Assembly: GCA_038215095.1 (NCBI GenBank)
Contig: JBBQRG010000002.1
Coordinates: forward strand, 24,323 to 88,322
DNA length: 64,000 nt
From: DATACN01 sp038215095
GTDB taxonomy: Bacteria > Actinomycetota > Thermoleophilia > Solirubrobacterales > Thermoleophilaceae
Direction of reading: 5' to 3'
Shown: positions 51,693 to 58,318 of the stretch, piece after piece
Layout of the letters: each line of letters starts with the position of its first letter
Position numbering within the stretch: position 1 is the stretch's first letter
Notes under the pieces: model-generated
Told to the model about the DNA's origin: nothing
What the model saw: only the letters and a program-made list of their open reading frames with translations
The model's database searches: none
Position numbers and translations under genes: made by a program

Positions 51693-52267
51693 CGCTCGGC
51701 CAGCGCGAGCAGGGTGCCCGCGCGGCGCTCGAGCGAACGCAGCTCGAATCCCAGCCCCTCCAGCAGCGCCGCCAGCGAGCGGCGAGTGAGGAAGCGCAGG
51801 TGGGGCGAGAGCGGGTCGAAGCCGGGCTCGAAGCCGCGCGCCAGGATCGCCAGGCCGGTCAGGCGCCCGTGCGCCGGGGTGGTGATCGCCAGCCGGCCGC
51901 CGGGCCGCAGCACGCGCCGCAGCTCCGACAGCAGCAGCTGCACGTCGCGCACGTGCTCGATCGTCTCGGCGAGCAGCGCGAGATCGAACTCCGAGTCTTC
52001 GAACGGCAGGGGCGCGTCGGGTTCGAGCTCGACGAGCTCAGCCCCCGGCAAGCGCGCGCGGGCCCGCGCGAGCGCGACGGGGGACAGGTCGGCCGCCACC
52101 AGCCGGCCGGCCCGCAGCTCCGCGCCCAGGCGGCCGTCCCCGCAGCCCAGGTCGAGCGCGCTCTCGGCGGGCTCCAGGGAGCGCACGAACTCCACGAGCG
52201 CGGGCGGCGGCGGGCCGGGCTCCTCCGGCGCCAGCTCCCAGAGCTCGTCGTCGTAGCGGCTGGTCAT
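51689..52267 (-). CDS. Class I SAM-dependent methyltransferase
   Basis: 192 residues. LDLGCGDGRLGAEL (motif I, residues 39-52), AADLSPVALARARARL, FDLALLAETIEHVRD and LRRVLRPGGRLAITTP. This is the small Methyltransf_11/23 type; substrate unknown. ATG overlaps the upstream methyltransferase stop (ATGA). The 3' end overlaps the convergent ligase-like gene by 4 bp. Confidence 0.88.
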   Translation of the reverse strand: MTSRYDDELWELAPEEPGPPPPALVEFVRSLEPAESALDLGCGDGRLGAELRAGRLVAADLSPVALARARARLPGAELVELEPDAPLPFEDSEFDLALLAETIEHVRDVQLLLSELRRVLRPGGRLAITTPAHGRLTGLAILARGFEPGFDPLSPHLRFLTRRSLAALLEGLGFELRSLERRAGTLLALAER

Positions 52268-52974
52268 CGGCGGGCGATCAGCATCAGGGTGTGGCCGAGC
52301 GCGGCGGCTCGCGGCCGCGAGCCGCCGCCGTCGAGACGCTGCACCAGCCGCTGCGCGGAGGCGGGCAGCCGCCGCCAGCCGTAGGTGACCGCGTGCAGCT
52401 CGGGCCGAAGGCCCGCCGCGCATGCCTCGCCGGCGAGCGCGCGGGGCGACAGCGGGATGTCGTCGGGCGTGCCGTGCGCGAGGTTCCCCAGGCCCGCGCG
52501 GTTGGCCAGCGCCAGGCCCAGGCCGACCGGATGCCAGAGCCCGGGCTCGACGGCCACCAGCGCGCCCCCGGGCCGCAGCAGGCGGCGGGCCTCGTCGAAG
52601 ACGGGCCGCAGCGGCCCCTGGTAGGCGATGTGGTGCAGCACGAGGCGGTAGAGCACCACATCGAAGGATCCCTCGCCGAAGGGGAGCTCGCCGGCGCGTC
52701 CGGCCACGCCGGCGTCGAGCTCGCCGCGCTCCACCAGCAGCTCCACGACCGTGCCGTCCAGCTCGACGCCCGTCATGCGCCACTCGGGCGCCGGGAAGAG
52801 GTGGCGCCCCGGGTGCCAGCCGCAACCCACCGAGAGAACGTCGCCGCCCGCCAGCGGAAGGTGCCGGCCGAGCAGATCCCGCTCGCGGCGCTGCTCCTGC
52901 TCGTAGTGCACGGCCAGCGTCTCCTCGCTGGAGACGCGGTCGAGCAGGTTGTTCGGGTCGTAGGGCTCGCTCAG
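52264..52974 (-). CDS. Class I SAM-dependent methyltransferase, apparent CTG start
   Basis: 236 residues if it begins at CTG 52974 (SEPYDPNNLLDRVSSEETLA then VHYEQEQRRERDLLG). Core motifs: VLSVGCGWHPGRHLF, GVELDGTVVELLV, FDVVLYRLVLHHIAYQ and LLRPGGALVAVEPGLWHP. From the first standard codon (GTG 52911) it would be 215 residues. TAGCTT, a -10 read at 52982-52987 on the minus strand, is 7 nt before the CTG and too close for a downstream start without a leader; together with coding-like residues upstream this favours CTG. Coupled with the second methyltransferase. Confidence 0.78.
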   Translation of the reverse strand: MSEPYDPNNLLDRVSSEETLAVHYEQEQRRERDLLGRHLPLAGGDVLSVGCGWHPGRHLFPAPEWRMTGVELDGTVVELLVERGELDAGVAGRAGELPFGEGSFDVVLYRLVLHHIAYQGPLRPVFDEARRLLRPGGALVAVEPGLWHPVGLGLALANRAGLGNLAHGTPDDIPLSPRALAGEACAAGLRPELHAVTYGWRRLPASAQRLVQRLDGGGSRPRAAALGHTLMLIARR

Positions 52975-52981
52975 GGGGCGG

Positions 52982-52987
52982 AAGCTA
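52982..52987 (-). promoter_or_regulatory. -10 TAGCTT of the methyltransferase pair
   Basis: Seven nt before the proposed CTG start at 52974 on the minus strand. In the 122-bp gap between 52975 and 53096 nothing else stands out. Confidence 0.45.
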
Positions 52988-53096
52988 CGACACGATCACG
53001 AGGAAGGTCGCGCCCTAGCCCGGTGGCGCGGGGGGCGCGTGTGGCCGCGGGCAGGCGGTTTGATCCCGGCGCGCGCTAAGGGACGCGGGCGGGGAT

Positions 53097-54590
53097 TTAC
53101 CAGGCGCCGCGGGCCCGCGCGACGGCGGGCAGCGTCTTCAAGAGGATCGTCAGGTCCAGGAAGACCGACCAGCGCTCGAGGTAGAGGAAGTCGAGCCGCA
53201 CGAGCTCGTCGAAGTCGAGCTCCGAGCGGCCGGACACCTGCCACAGGCCGGTCATGCCCGGCAGCACCAGGTAGCGCTTGCGGTGCCAGTCCTCGAGCCG
53301 CTCGTAGTCGCGCTGGGGCAGCGGGCGCGGGCCTACCAGCGACATATCGCCGCGCAGCACGTTGAGCAGCTGGGGCAGCTCGTCGAACGACCAGCGCCGC
53401 AGGAAGCGCCCGACCGGCGTCACGCGCGGGTCCTCGCGGATCTTGAACAGCACCCCCTCGAGCTCGTTGCGCGGCTCGAGCTCGCCCTGGCGGTGCTCGG
53501 CGTCGTGCACCATCGTGCGGAACTTCAGGCACTCGAACGGCTGCCCGCCGATGCCCGGCCGGGCGGAGCGGAACAGCACCGGGCCGCGCGAGGTCAGGCG
53601 AATCGCGAGCGCGGTGAGCAGGAGCAGCGGCGACAGCACGATCAGGAGCAGCAGCGCGCCCACGAGGTCGAAGACGCGCTTGATCACGAAGTCGATGCCC
53701 TCGAACACCGGCGGCTTCAGCTCGAACAGTGGCAGCGCCTGCCCGGGCACGAACTCCACGCGCTCCATCAGGATCTCCATCGTCGAGGGCGCCACGCGCA
53801 CGCGCACGCCCTGGCGGTGACAGCGGTCGACCAGCTCGACGGCCTCCGACTGCGGGAAGTCGGGGTCGGTGATCAGCACCTCGTCGATCGTGTCGAAGTG
53901 GAGCTCGAGCTGCTCGAGCGAGCGGAAGTCGCGCAGGCCGAGGTGCTTGGCGCCCTCCTTGCGCGAGATGAAGCCGTAGGGCTCGATCTCAGAGCTGTCG
54001 CGCAGCGCGTGCGAGACGGCCTCGATGTTCGCGCCGGCGCCCACGAGCACCGCGCGGCGGCGGTAGCCCGCGGCGCGCAGGATCCAGCCGCTCGCCTTAT
54101 CGAAGGCCCAGCGGAACGCGGTCACGTAGACCAGCGCGAAGAGCAGCGTGCCGTAGAAGATGTAGTACGAGGAGAACTGCTGGCCCTCGATCTTCGCGTA
54201 CACCAGGAGCACCAGCGTGACCTGGAACATCGACGCGATGATGCGCGAGAAGCCGGGGCGCTGGGCGCGCTCGGCGTAGAGGCCGGAGCGGGCGAACAGC
54301 AGCAGCGTCACGAGGCAGGCGAGCGGCGCGAACTCCTTCGCCTGGTCGAAGGTGATGCTGAGCGCCTCGGGGGTCTGGATCGCGGTCTTGATCGCGAGCG
54401 CGGTCCAGATGGCGCCGAACACGGCGCCCACGTCCAGCAGGCTGAGCACCACCACGCGAGCGGCGCGGCGAAGCAGCTGGAACTGCAGGACGCCGCGAAG
54501 GAGGAGCGGCTGGCGCGCGCGAACGTCCCGCCGTGGCAGCGTGACGGGAGGTTCTACCTCCCTCAACTCTTTGACTAGGTCGCTCGGCAC
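53097..54590 (-). CDS. Initiating polyprenyl-phosphate glycosylphosphotransferase
   Basis: 497 residues. Four N-terminal membrane helices, a Rossmann-like middle domain (RRRAVLVGAGANIEAV), a fifth helix (VFDLVGALLLLIVLSPLLLL) and the catalytic PHPT domain: FECLKFRTMVHDAE, GRFLRRWSFDELPQLLNVLRGDMSLVGPRPLP with the Asp-Glu pair, and PGMTGLWQVSGRSELDFDE. It transfers a sugar-1-phosphate to undecaprenyl phosphate, the first step of lipid-linked glycan synthesis. The start is uncertain: GTG 54590 has GGGA upstream, GTG 54602 is also possible. Confidence 0.93.
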   Translation of the reverse strand: MPSDLVKELREVEPPVTLPRRDVRARQPLLLRGVLQFQLLRRAARVVVLSLLDVGAVFGAIWTALAIKTAIQTPEALSITFDQAKEFAPLACLVTLLLFARSGLYAERAQRPGFSRIIASMFQVTLVLLVYAKIEGQQFSSYYIFYGTLLFALVYVTAFRWAFDKASGWILRAAGYRRRAVLVGAGANIEAVSHALRDSSEIEPYGFISRKEGAKHLGLRDFRSLEQLELHFDTIDEVLITDPDFPQSEAVELVDRCHRQGVRVRVAPSTMEILMERVEFVPGQALPLFELKPPVFEGIDFVIKRVFDLVGALLLLIVLSPLLLLTALAIRLTSRGPVLFRSARPGIGGQPFECLKFRTMVHDAEHRQGELEPRNELEGVLFKIREDPRVTPVGRFLRRWSFDELPQLLNVLRGDMSLVGPRPLPQRDYERLEDWHRKRYLVLPGMTGLWQVSGRSELDFDELVRLDFLYLERWSVFLDLTILLKTLPAVARARGAW

Positions 54591-54647
54591 TGCAGATCCC
54601 ACTACAAGAAACAGCTGAGCGGACGAAATGTACCGGCGGGGCCCGGA

Positions 54648-54694
54648 CGTTCGCATTTGGGTTACGCCGGCCGTTCGCATCCGGGTTACGCTGG
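54648..54694. repeat. Two direct copies of a 23-bp element, period 24, at a promoter
   Basis: CGTTCGCATTTGGGTTACGC... (54648-54670) and CGTTCGCATCCGGGTTACGC... (54672-54694), 20 of 23 positions identical. The second copy contains the -10 TACGCT (54687-54692), 7 nt before the GTG at 54700. The first has TACGCC instead, so only one copy carries a good -10. Confidence 0.7.
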
Positions 54695-54699
54695 GGCGC

Positions 54700-56184
54700 G
54701 TGAGGCGCCGCCCCTCTCTGCTGCTCGCCTTTGCCGCCTTCTGTCTTCTGGGAGGAGGATCGCAGCCCGCGTTCGCGGCGACCCCACCGGTCAAGCACGT
54801 GTTCGTGATCCTGCTGGAGAACGAGAACGCAGACACCACCTTCGGCTCCGAGTCGCCCGCGCCGTACCTGGCGTACACGCTTCCGGCCAAGGGCCTGCTG
54901 GTCCCCAACTACTTCGGGGTCACACACCAGAGTCTCGGCAACTACATCGGGCTCTTGAGTGGGCAGGGATCGAATCCCGACACGCAGGCGGACTGCCAGA
55001 TCTACACCGGCCTCGCCCCCGGCACCATGGGGCCCGACGGCCAGGCGCTCGGCCAGGGCTGCGTCTACCCGTCGAACGTAAAGACGCTGGCCGACCAGCT
55101 CGACGCCAAGGGCATGTCGTGGAGGGGCTACATGGAGGACATGGGCAACACGCCCGGCAAGCCCACCACCTGTCGGCACCCGGCGATCGGGGCCAAGGAC
55201 GACACGCAGACGGCCAAGCCCGGCGACCAGTACGCGGCCCGCCACAACCCGTTCGTCTACTTCCACTCGATCATCGACTCGCCGGTCTGCGCGCGTAATG
55301 ACGTGCCGCTGCACGGGCTGCCCGCCGACCTGGCCGCCCGGAGCAAGACGCCGAGCTACTCGTTCATCACGCCGAACCTCTGCCACGACGGCCATGACAC
55401 CCCGTGCGCGAACGGCGAGCCGGGCGGCCTGAAGAGCGCCGACCTGTTCCTGCGGCACTGGATACCGCCGATCATGGCCTCACCCGCCTACCGCGAGGGC
55501 GGCATGATCGTGATCACCTTCGACGAGGCCGAGGCGGAGCCGGGCAAGGGCGACGCGACGGCGTGCTGCGGCGAGCCGCAGTTCCCCAACACCCCCAACA
55601 ACGGCGGGCCGCTACCGGGACGCGGCGGCGGCCGGGTCGGCGCGGTCGTGCTGTCCCCGTTCGTGCGCGCCGGCGCGGCGAGCACCACGCCCTACAACCA
55701 CTTCGCGCTCTTGCGGAGCACCGAGGACCTCTGGGGCCTCGGCCACCTCGGCTACGCCGCCCGCCCCGAGCTGCGCGGCTTCGGCGACGACGTGTACAGC
55801 GCCGGGCGTACGCGGCTCTCCGCGCTGAGGCTCGCCCCGAGCAGGCTGCGCCGGCGCCGCGGTGCAACGAAGATCTCGTACTCGCTGAGCCAGCCCGCGC
55901 GCGTGGAGTTCCGCATCGACCGGGCGCTGGCGGGGCGTCGCGGCGCCCACGGGCGCTGCGTCAAGCCACGCGCGCACAGCCGCGCAAAGCGCTGCCTGCG
56001 CTGGCACCGCGTGCGCGGCGGCTTCCACCGCAACGCGCTGCTCGGCTCGAACACGCTGAAGTTCTCGGGTCGCCTGCGCGGCCGCCGCCTTCGCCCGGGC
56101 CTGTACCGGCTGGTGGCAGCGCCCAACGGCTGGCACGGACGCGGCAACCGCTCCAAGCGGCGTTTCCGCGTGACCGCCCGCTGA
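54700..56184 (+). CDS. Secreted phosphoesterase (phospholipase C/acid phosphatase-like)
   Basis: 494 residues. Signal peptide RRRPSLLLAFAAFCLLGG, then HVFVILLENENADTTFG, the metal- and nucleophile-bearing start of the phosphoesterase family (Glu-Asn, then Thr in VTHQSLGNYIGLLSG), FITPNLCHDGHD and VITFDEAEAE. The C-terminal 110 residues are a basic beta-type domain (KISYSLSQPARVEFRID). The signal peptide and the -10 7 nt upstream fix the GTG start at 54700; the open frame begins earlier. Likely acts outside the cell on phosphate esters. Confidence 0.9.
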   Translation: MRRRPSLLLAFAAFCLLGGGSQPAFAATPPVKHVFVILLENENADTTFGSESPAPYLAYTLPAKGLLVPNYFGVTHQSLGNYIGLLSGQGSNPDTQADCQIYTGLAPGTMGPDGQALGQGCVYPSNVKTLADQLDAKGMSWRGYMEDMGNTPGKPTTCRHPAIGAKDDTQTAKPGDQYAARHNPFVYFHSIIDSPVCARNDVPLHGLPADLAARSKTPSYSFITPNLCHDGHDTPCANGEPGGLKSADLFLRHWIPPIMASPAYREGGMIVITFDEAEAEPGKGDATACCGEPQFPNTPNNGGPLPGRGGGRVGAVVLSPFVRAGAASTTPYNHFALLRSTEDLWGLGHLGYAARPELRGFGDDVYSAGRTRLSALRLAPSRLRRRRGATKISYSLSQPARVEFRIDRALAGRRGAHGRCVKPRAHSRAKRCLRWHRVRGGFHRNALLGSNTLKFSGRLRGRRLRPGLYRLVAAPNGWHGRGNRSKRRFRVTAR

Positions 56185-56212
56185 CGCGTACCCATACCGG
56201 GGACGCCTGCAC

Positions 56213-56218
56213 TAGGCT
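56213..56218 (+). promoter_or_regulatory. -10 TAGGCT of the HATPase gene
   Basis: TAGGCT lies 14 nt before the ATG at 56233. The mRNA would have a leader of about 8 nt, too short for a normal ribosome-binding site. Confidence 0.45.
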
Positions 56219-56232
56219 GCTGCCGGTAGCCC

Positions 56233-56646
56233 ATGGCTGACGAGCAGACCCTGCAGTTCTCGGTCAACGGCGGCATCGACGCCGCCGCAACCGCGCGCTA
56301 CACGGTCACGGACGGACTGGGCGCCGAGGTTCCGCAGCGCACCATCGAGGACGTCCTGCTCGTGATCAGCGAGCTGGTGACGAACGCCGTGCGCCACGCC
56401 GGCGCCGATACCGAGGGCGAGACCATCGAGGTCACGGTGAAGAGCTCGGGCGAGACCATCCGCATCGAGGTGGTCGACTTCGCGCCGGCCACCGAGCCGC
56501 GGCTACGCGACGACGACGCCCCCGGAGGCATGGGGCTCGTGGTGGTCTCGGGGCTTTGCCCGCAGTGGGGGACCGAGCAGGAGGAAGGGAGAAAGACGGT
56601 GTGGGCCGAATACCCACTCCAGGAGATGGAGGCGCAGGCGTCCTAG
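56233..56646 (+). CDS. Anti-sigma-factor-type ATP-binding kinase (HATPase_c_2)
   Basis: 137 residues, a stand-alone GHKL domain. N-box VISELVTNAVRHAG (residues 44-57), acidic D in VVDFAPA, and the G-box GGMGLVVVSGL. This size and architecture are those of RsbW/SpoIIAB-like serine kinases that bind sigma factors and phosphorylate STAS proteins. The next two genes encode exactly those partners. Starts a three-gene unit. Confidence 0.85.
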   Translation: MADEQTLQFSVNGGIDAAATARYTVTDGLGAEVPQRTIEDVLLVISELVTNAVRHAGADTEGETIEVTVKSSGETIRIEVVDFAPATEPRLRDDDAPGGMGLVVVSGLCPQWGTEQEEGRKTVWAEYPLQEMEAQAS

Positions 56647-56657
56647 CCGACCCGCCC

Positions 56658-57002
56658 TTGGAATCCGGTCCCCCCATTTCGATCACCGAGCTCTCCATGG
56701 ACGGAGAGGTTCGCCTTGCCGTCGCCGGGGAGCTCGACATCGCATCCGCTCCCGAGCTGCTCGGGCGGATCGAGCAGCTCGAGCTGTCCCACCCCCACAC
56801 GCTCGCTCTCGACCTGGCCGAGGTCACCTTCATGGACGTGGCGGGAATGCGCGTGCTGCTCGAGGTGGCGCAGCGCGCCAAGCGCCGTAAGGCTCACTTC
56901 GTGATCCACAACCCGCGGCGCTGCGCGAGCCGCGTGTTCGGCCTGACCGCCGTGGACCAGCAGCTCGAGATCGTCTTCGACGAGCAGCCGGCCGCCTCGT
57001 AA
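56658..57002 (+). CDS. STAS-domain protein (anti-anti-sigma-like) lacking the phospho-serine
   Basis: 114 residues from the TTG at 56658. The STAS fold is clear: VRLAVAGELDIASAPEL, ALDLAEVTFMDVAGMRVLLE, AHFVIHNPRRCASRVFGLTAVDQ. In SpoIIAA and RsbV the segment after the Asp is Ser-Ser or Ser-Thr, one of them phosphorylated; here it is Val61-Ala62, so the standard switch cannot operate. An alternative GTG at 56604 has GGAG 9 nt upstream and would overlap the kinase gene by 43 bp. ATG 56697 is too late. Confidence 0.82.
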   Translation: MESGPPISITELSMDGEVRLAVAGELDIASAPELLGRIEQLELSHPHTLALDLAEVTFMDVAGMRVLLEVAQRAKRRKAHFVIHNPRRCASRVFGLTAVDQQLEIVFDEQPAAS

Positions 57003-57075
57003 AGCACGCAATTTGCGCAGGTCGCGGCTCGCGCCCGGGGCGGGCCTGGTGGATGCTGCCCTTGCAGAGGCGGCG

Positions 57076-58311
57076 ATGCGGATCGTGCACAGGAGAAGGC
57101 CGGGGCGGTCGGAGGTCGACCCCGCCGCGCTTGAGCTGATCGCGCGCCACGGCTCGCAGATCCTCGCCACCGCGCGCCGTTACTCGTCGACGCCAGAGGA
57201 CGCCGAGGACGCCTACCAGCGCGGTCTCGAGATCCTGCTGACGAAGGCGCCCACCACCCGCGAGGACGAGCTCGTGCCGTGGCTGAAGACCGTCGTGAAG
57301 CACGAGGCGTTCGCGATCCGCCGCCAGCGCGAGCGCCACACGCCCACCAGCGACGACGGCCACCTGGCCGAGCCACCCACCGGCGACGCCGCCACCCACG
57401 ACCAGGCCGAGCGGCTCGAGCGGCTGCGCCAGGGCGCCGAGGCGATGGGCCGGCTGAAGCCCCAGGAGATCCGCTGCCTGCTGCTGAAGGCCGAAGGCTT
57501 CTCCTACCGAGAGATCTGCGAGCGCACCGGGTTTTCGTACACCAAGGTCAATCGTTGTTTGACCGAGGGGCGGCGCGCGTTCGTGGAGCGGCTCGCGGGG
57601 ATCGAGGCCGGGTCGGAGTGCGAGCGGCTGCGACCGCTGGTTTCGCTGCTGGCGGACGGCGAGCTGAGCGGCGACGAGCTGCGCCGCCTGCGCCCGCACC
57701 TGAAGAGCTGCCTGGCCTGCCGCGCCCTGCTGGCCGAGTACCGCGCCGTGCCCCCGCGCGTGGCGGCGCTCGTGCCGCCCGCCGCGTTGGTCGCGACCGC
57801 CGGCGGAGGCGATGGCGGCGCCGTCCGCGGTGCGCTCGAGTCGCTGCTCGGGGCCGCGCAGGACCGCGTTGCGGCGTTCGGCGAGCGGGCGCACGCCGCA
57901 ACCGAGCTGGGCACCGGCGGCAAGCTCGCGGCGGTGGCCGCCTCGGCGGCCGCGCTCGCGGGCGGCGGCGCCACTGTCGGGCAGCTCAACGGCCCCGACG
58001 GCACGCCGCAGCGCGACCAGCCGATGCAGGTGGCGCCGGTGAAGCACGACGGCGCCGAGCCACAGCGCGACGAGCCGGTCGTCCAGGCGCCGGCCGCGCC
58101 GCCGCCCGCCCCGCCGCAGCAGGAGCAGCCGGCTCCTCAGCGGCCCGCGCCTGTCCCGCCGCCGGCGCCCCCGCCCGATCCGGCGAGCGAGTTCGCGCCC
58201 GACGCCGCGCCCGCGCAGGCCCCGGCCGCGTCAAAGCACTCGGCGGGCGGCGGCGAATTCACCCCGGGCGGAGGGGGAGGCGGCGGCGGAAGCGCCGAGT
58301 TCGGGCCCTAG
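57076..58311 (+). CDS. ECF-like sigma factor with zinc-finger and Pro-rich C-terminal extension
   Basis: 411 residues from the ATG at 57076 (AGAGG 5 nt upstream). Sigma region 2 is near residues 15-90 (RYSSTPEDAEDAYQRGLEILL), region 4 near 115-170 (LKPQEIRCLLLKAEGFSYREICERTGFSYTKVNRCL). Then comes an anti-sigma-like zinc-binding unit (HLKSCLACRALL, preceded by a Cys in ECERL), a weakly hydrophobic segment near 280-300 and a proline/glutamine-rich tail ending in a glycine run. The fused zinc-finger suggests built-in control of the sigma factor. Confidence 0.83.
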   Translation: MRIVHRRRPGRSEVDPAALELIARHGSQILATARRYSSTPEDAEDAYQRGLEILLTKAPTTREDELVPWLKTVVKHEAFAIRRQRERHTPTSDDGHLAEPPTGDAATHDQAERLERLRQGAEAMGRLKPQEIRCLLLKAEGFSYREICERTGFSYTKVNRCLTEGRRAFVERLAGIEAGSECERLRPLVSLLADGELSGDELRRLRPHLKSCLACRALLAEYRAVPPRVAALVPPAALVATAGGGDGGAVRGALESLLGAAQDRVAAFGERAHAATELGTGGKLAAVAASAAALAGGGATVGQLNGPDGTPQRDQPMQVAPVKHDGAEPQRDEPVVQAPAAPPPAPPQQEQPAPQRPAPVPPPAPPPDPASEFAPDAAPAQAPAASKHSAGGGEFTPGGGGGGGGSAEFGP

Positions 58312-58318
58312 CGCCGGC

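Noticed and set aside
13269..54602. Whole locus as a genomic island or phage-borne region
   Set aside because: No integrase, transposase, tRNA or attachment repeats are seen, and base composition looks uniform across the window.
56604..56606. GTG 56604 as start of the STAS protein
   Set aside because: It has a reasonable ribosome-binding site but gives a long Gly/Pro-rich lead and 43-bp overlap; kept as an alternative, not the main call.
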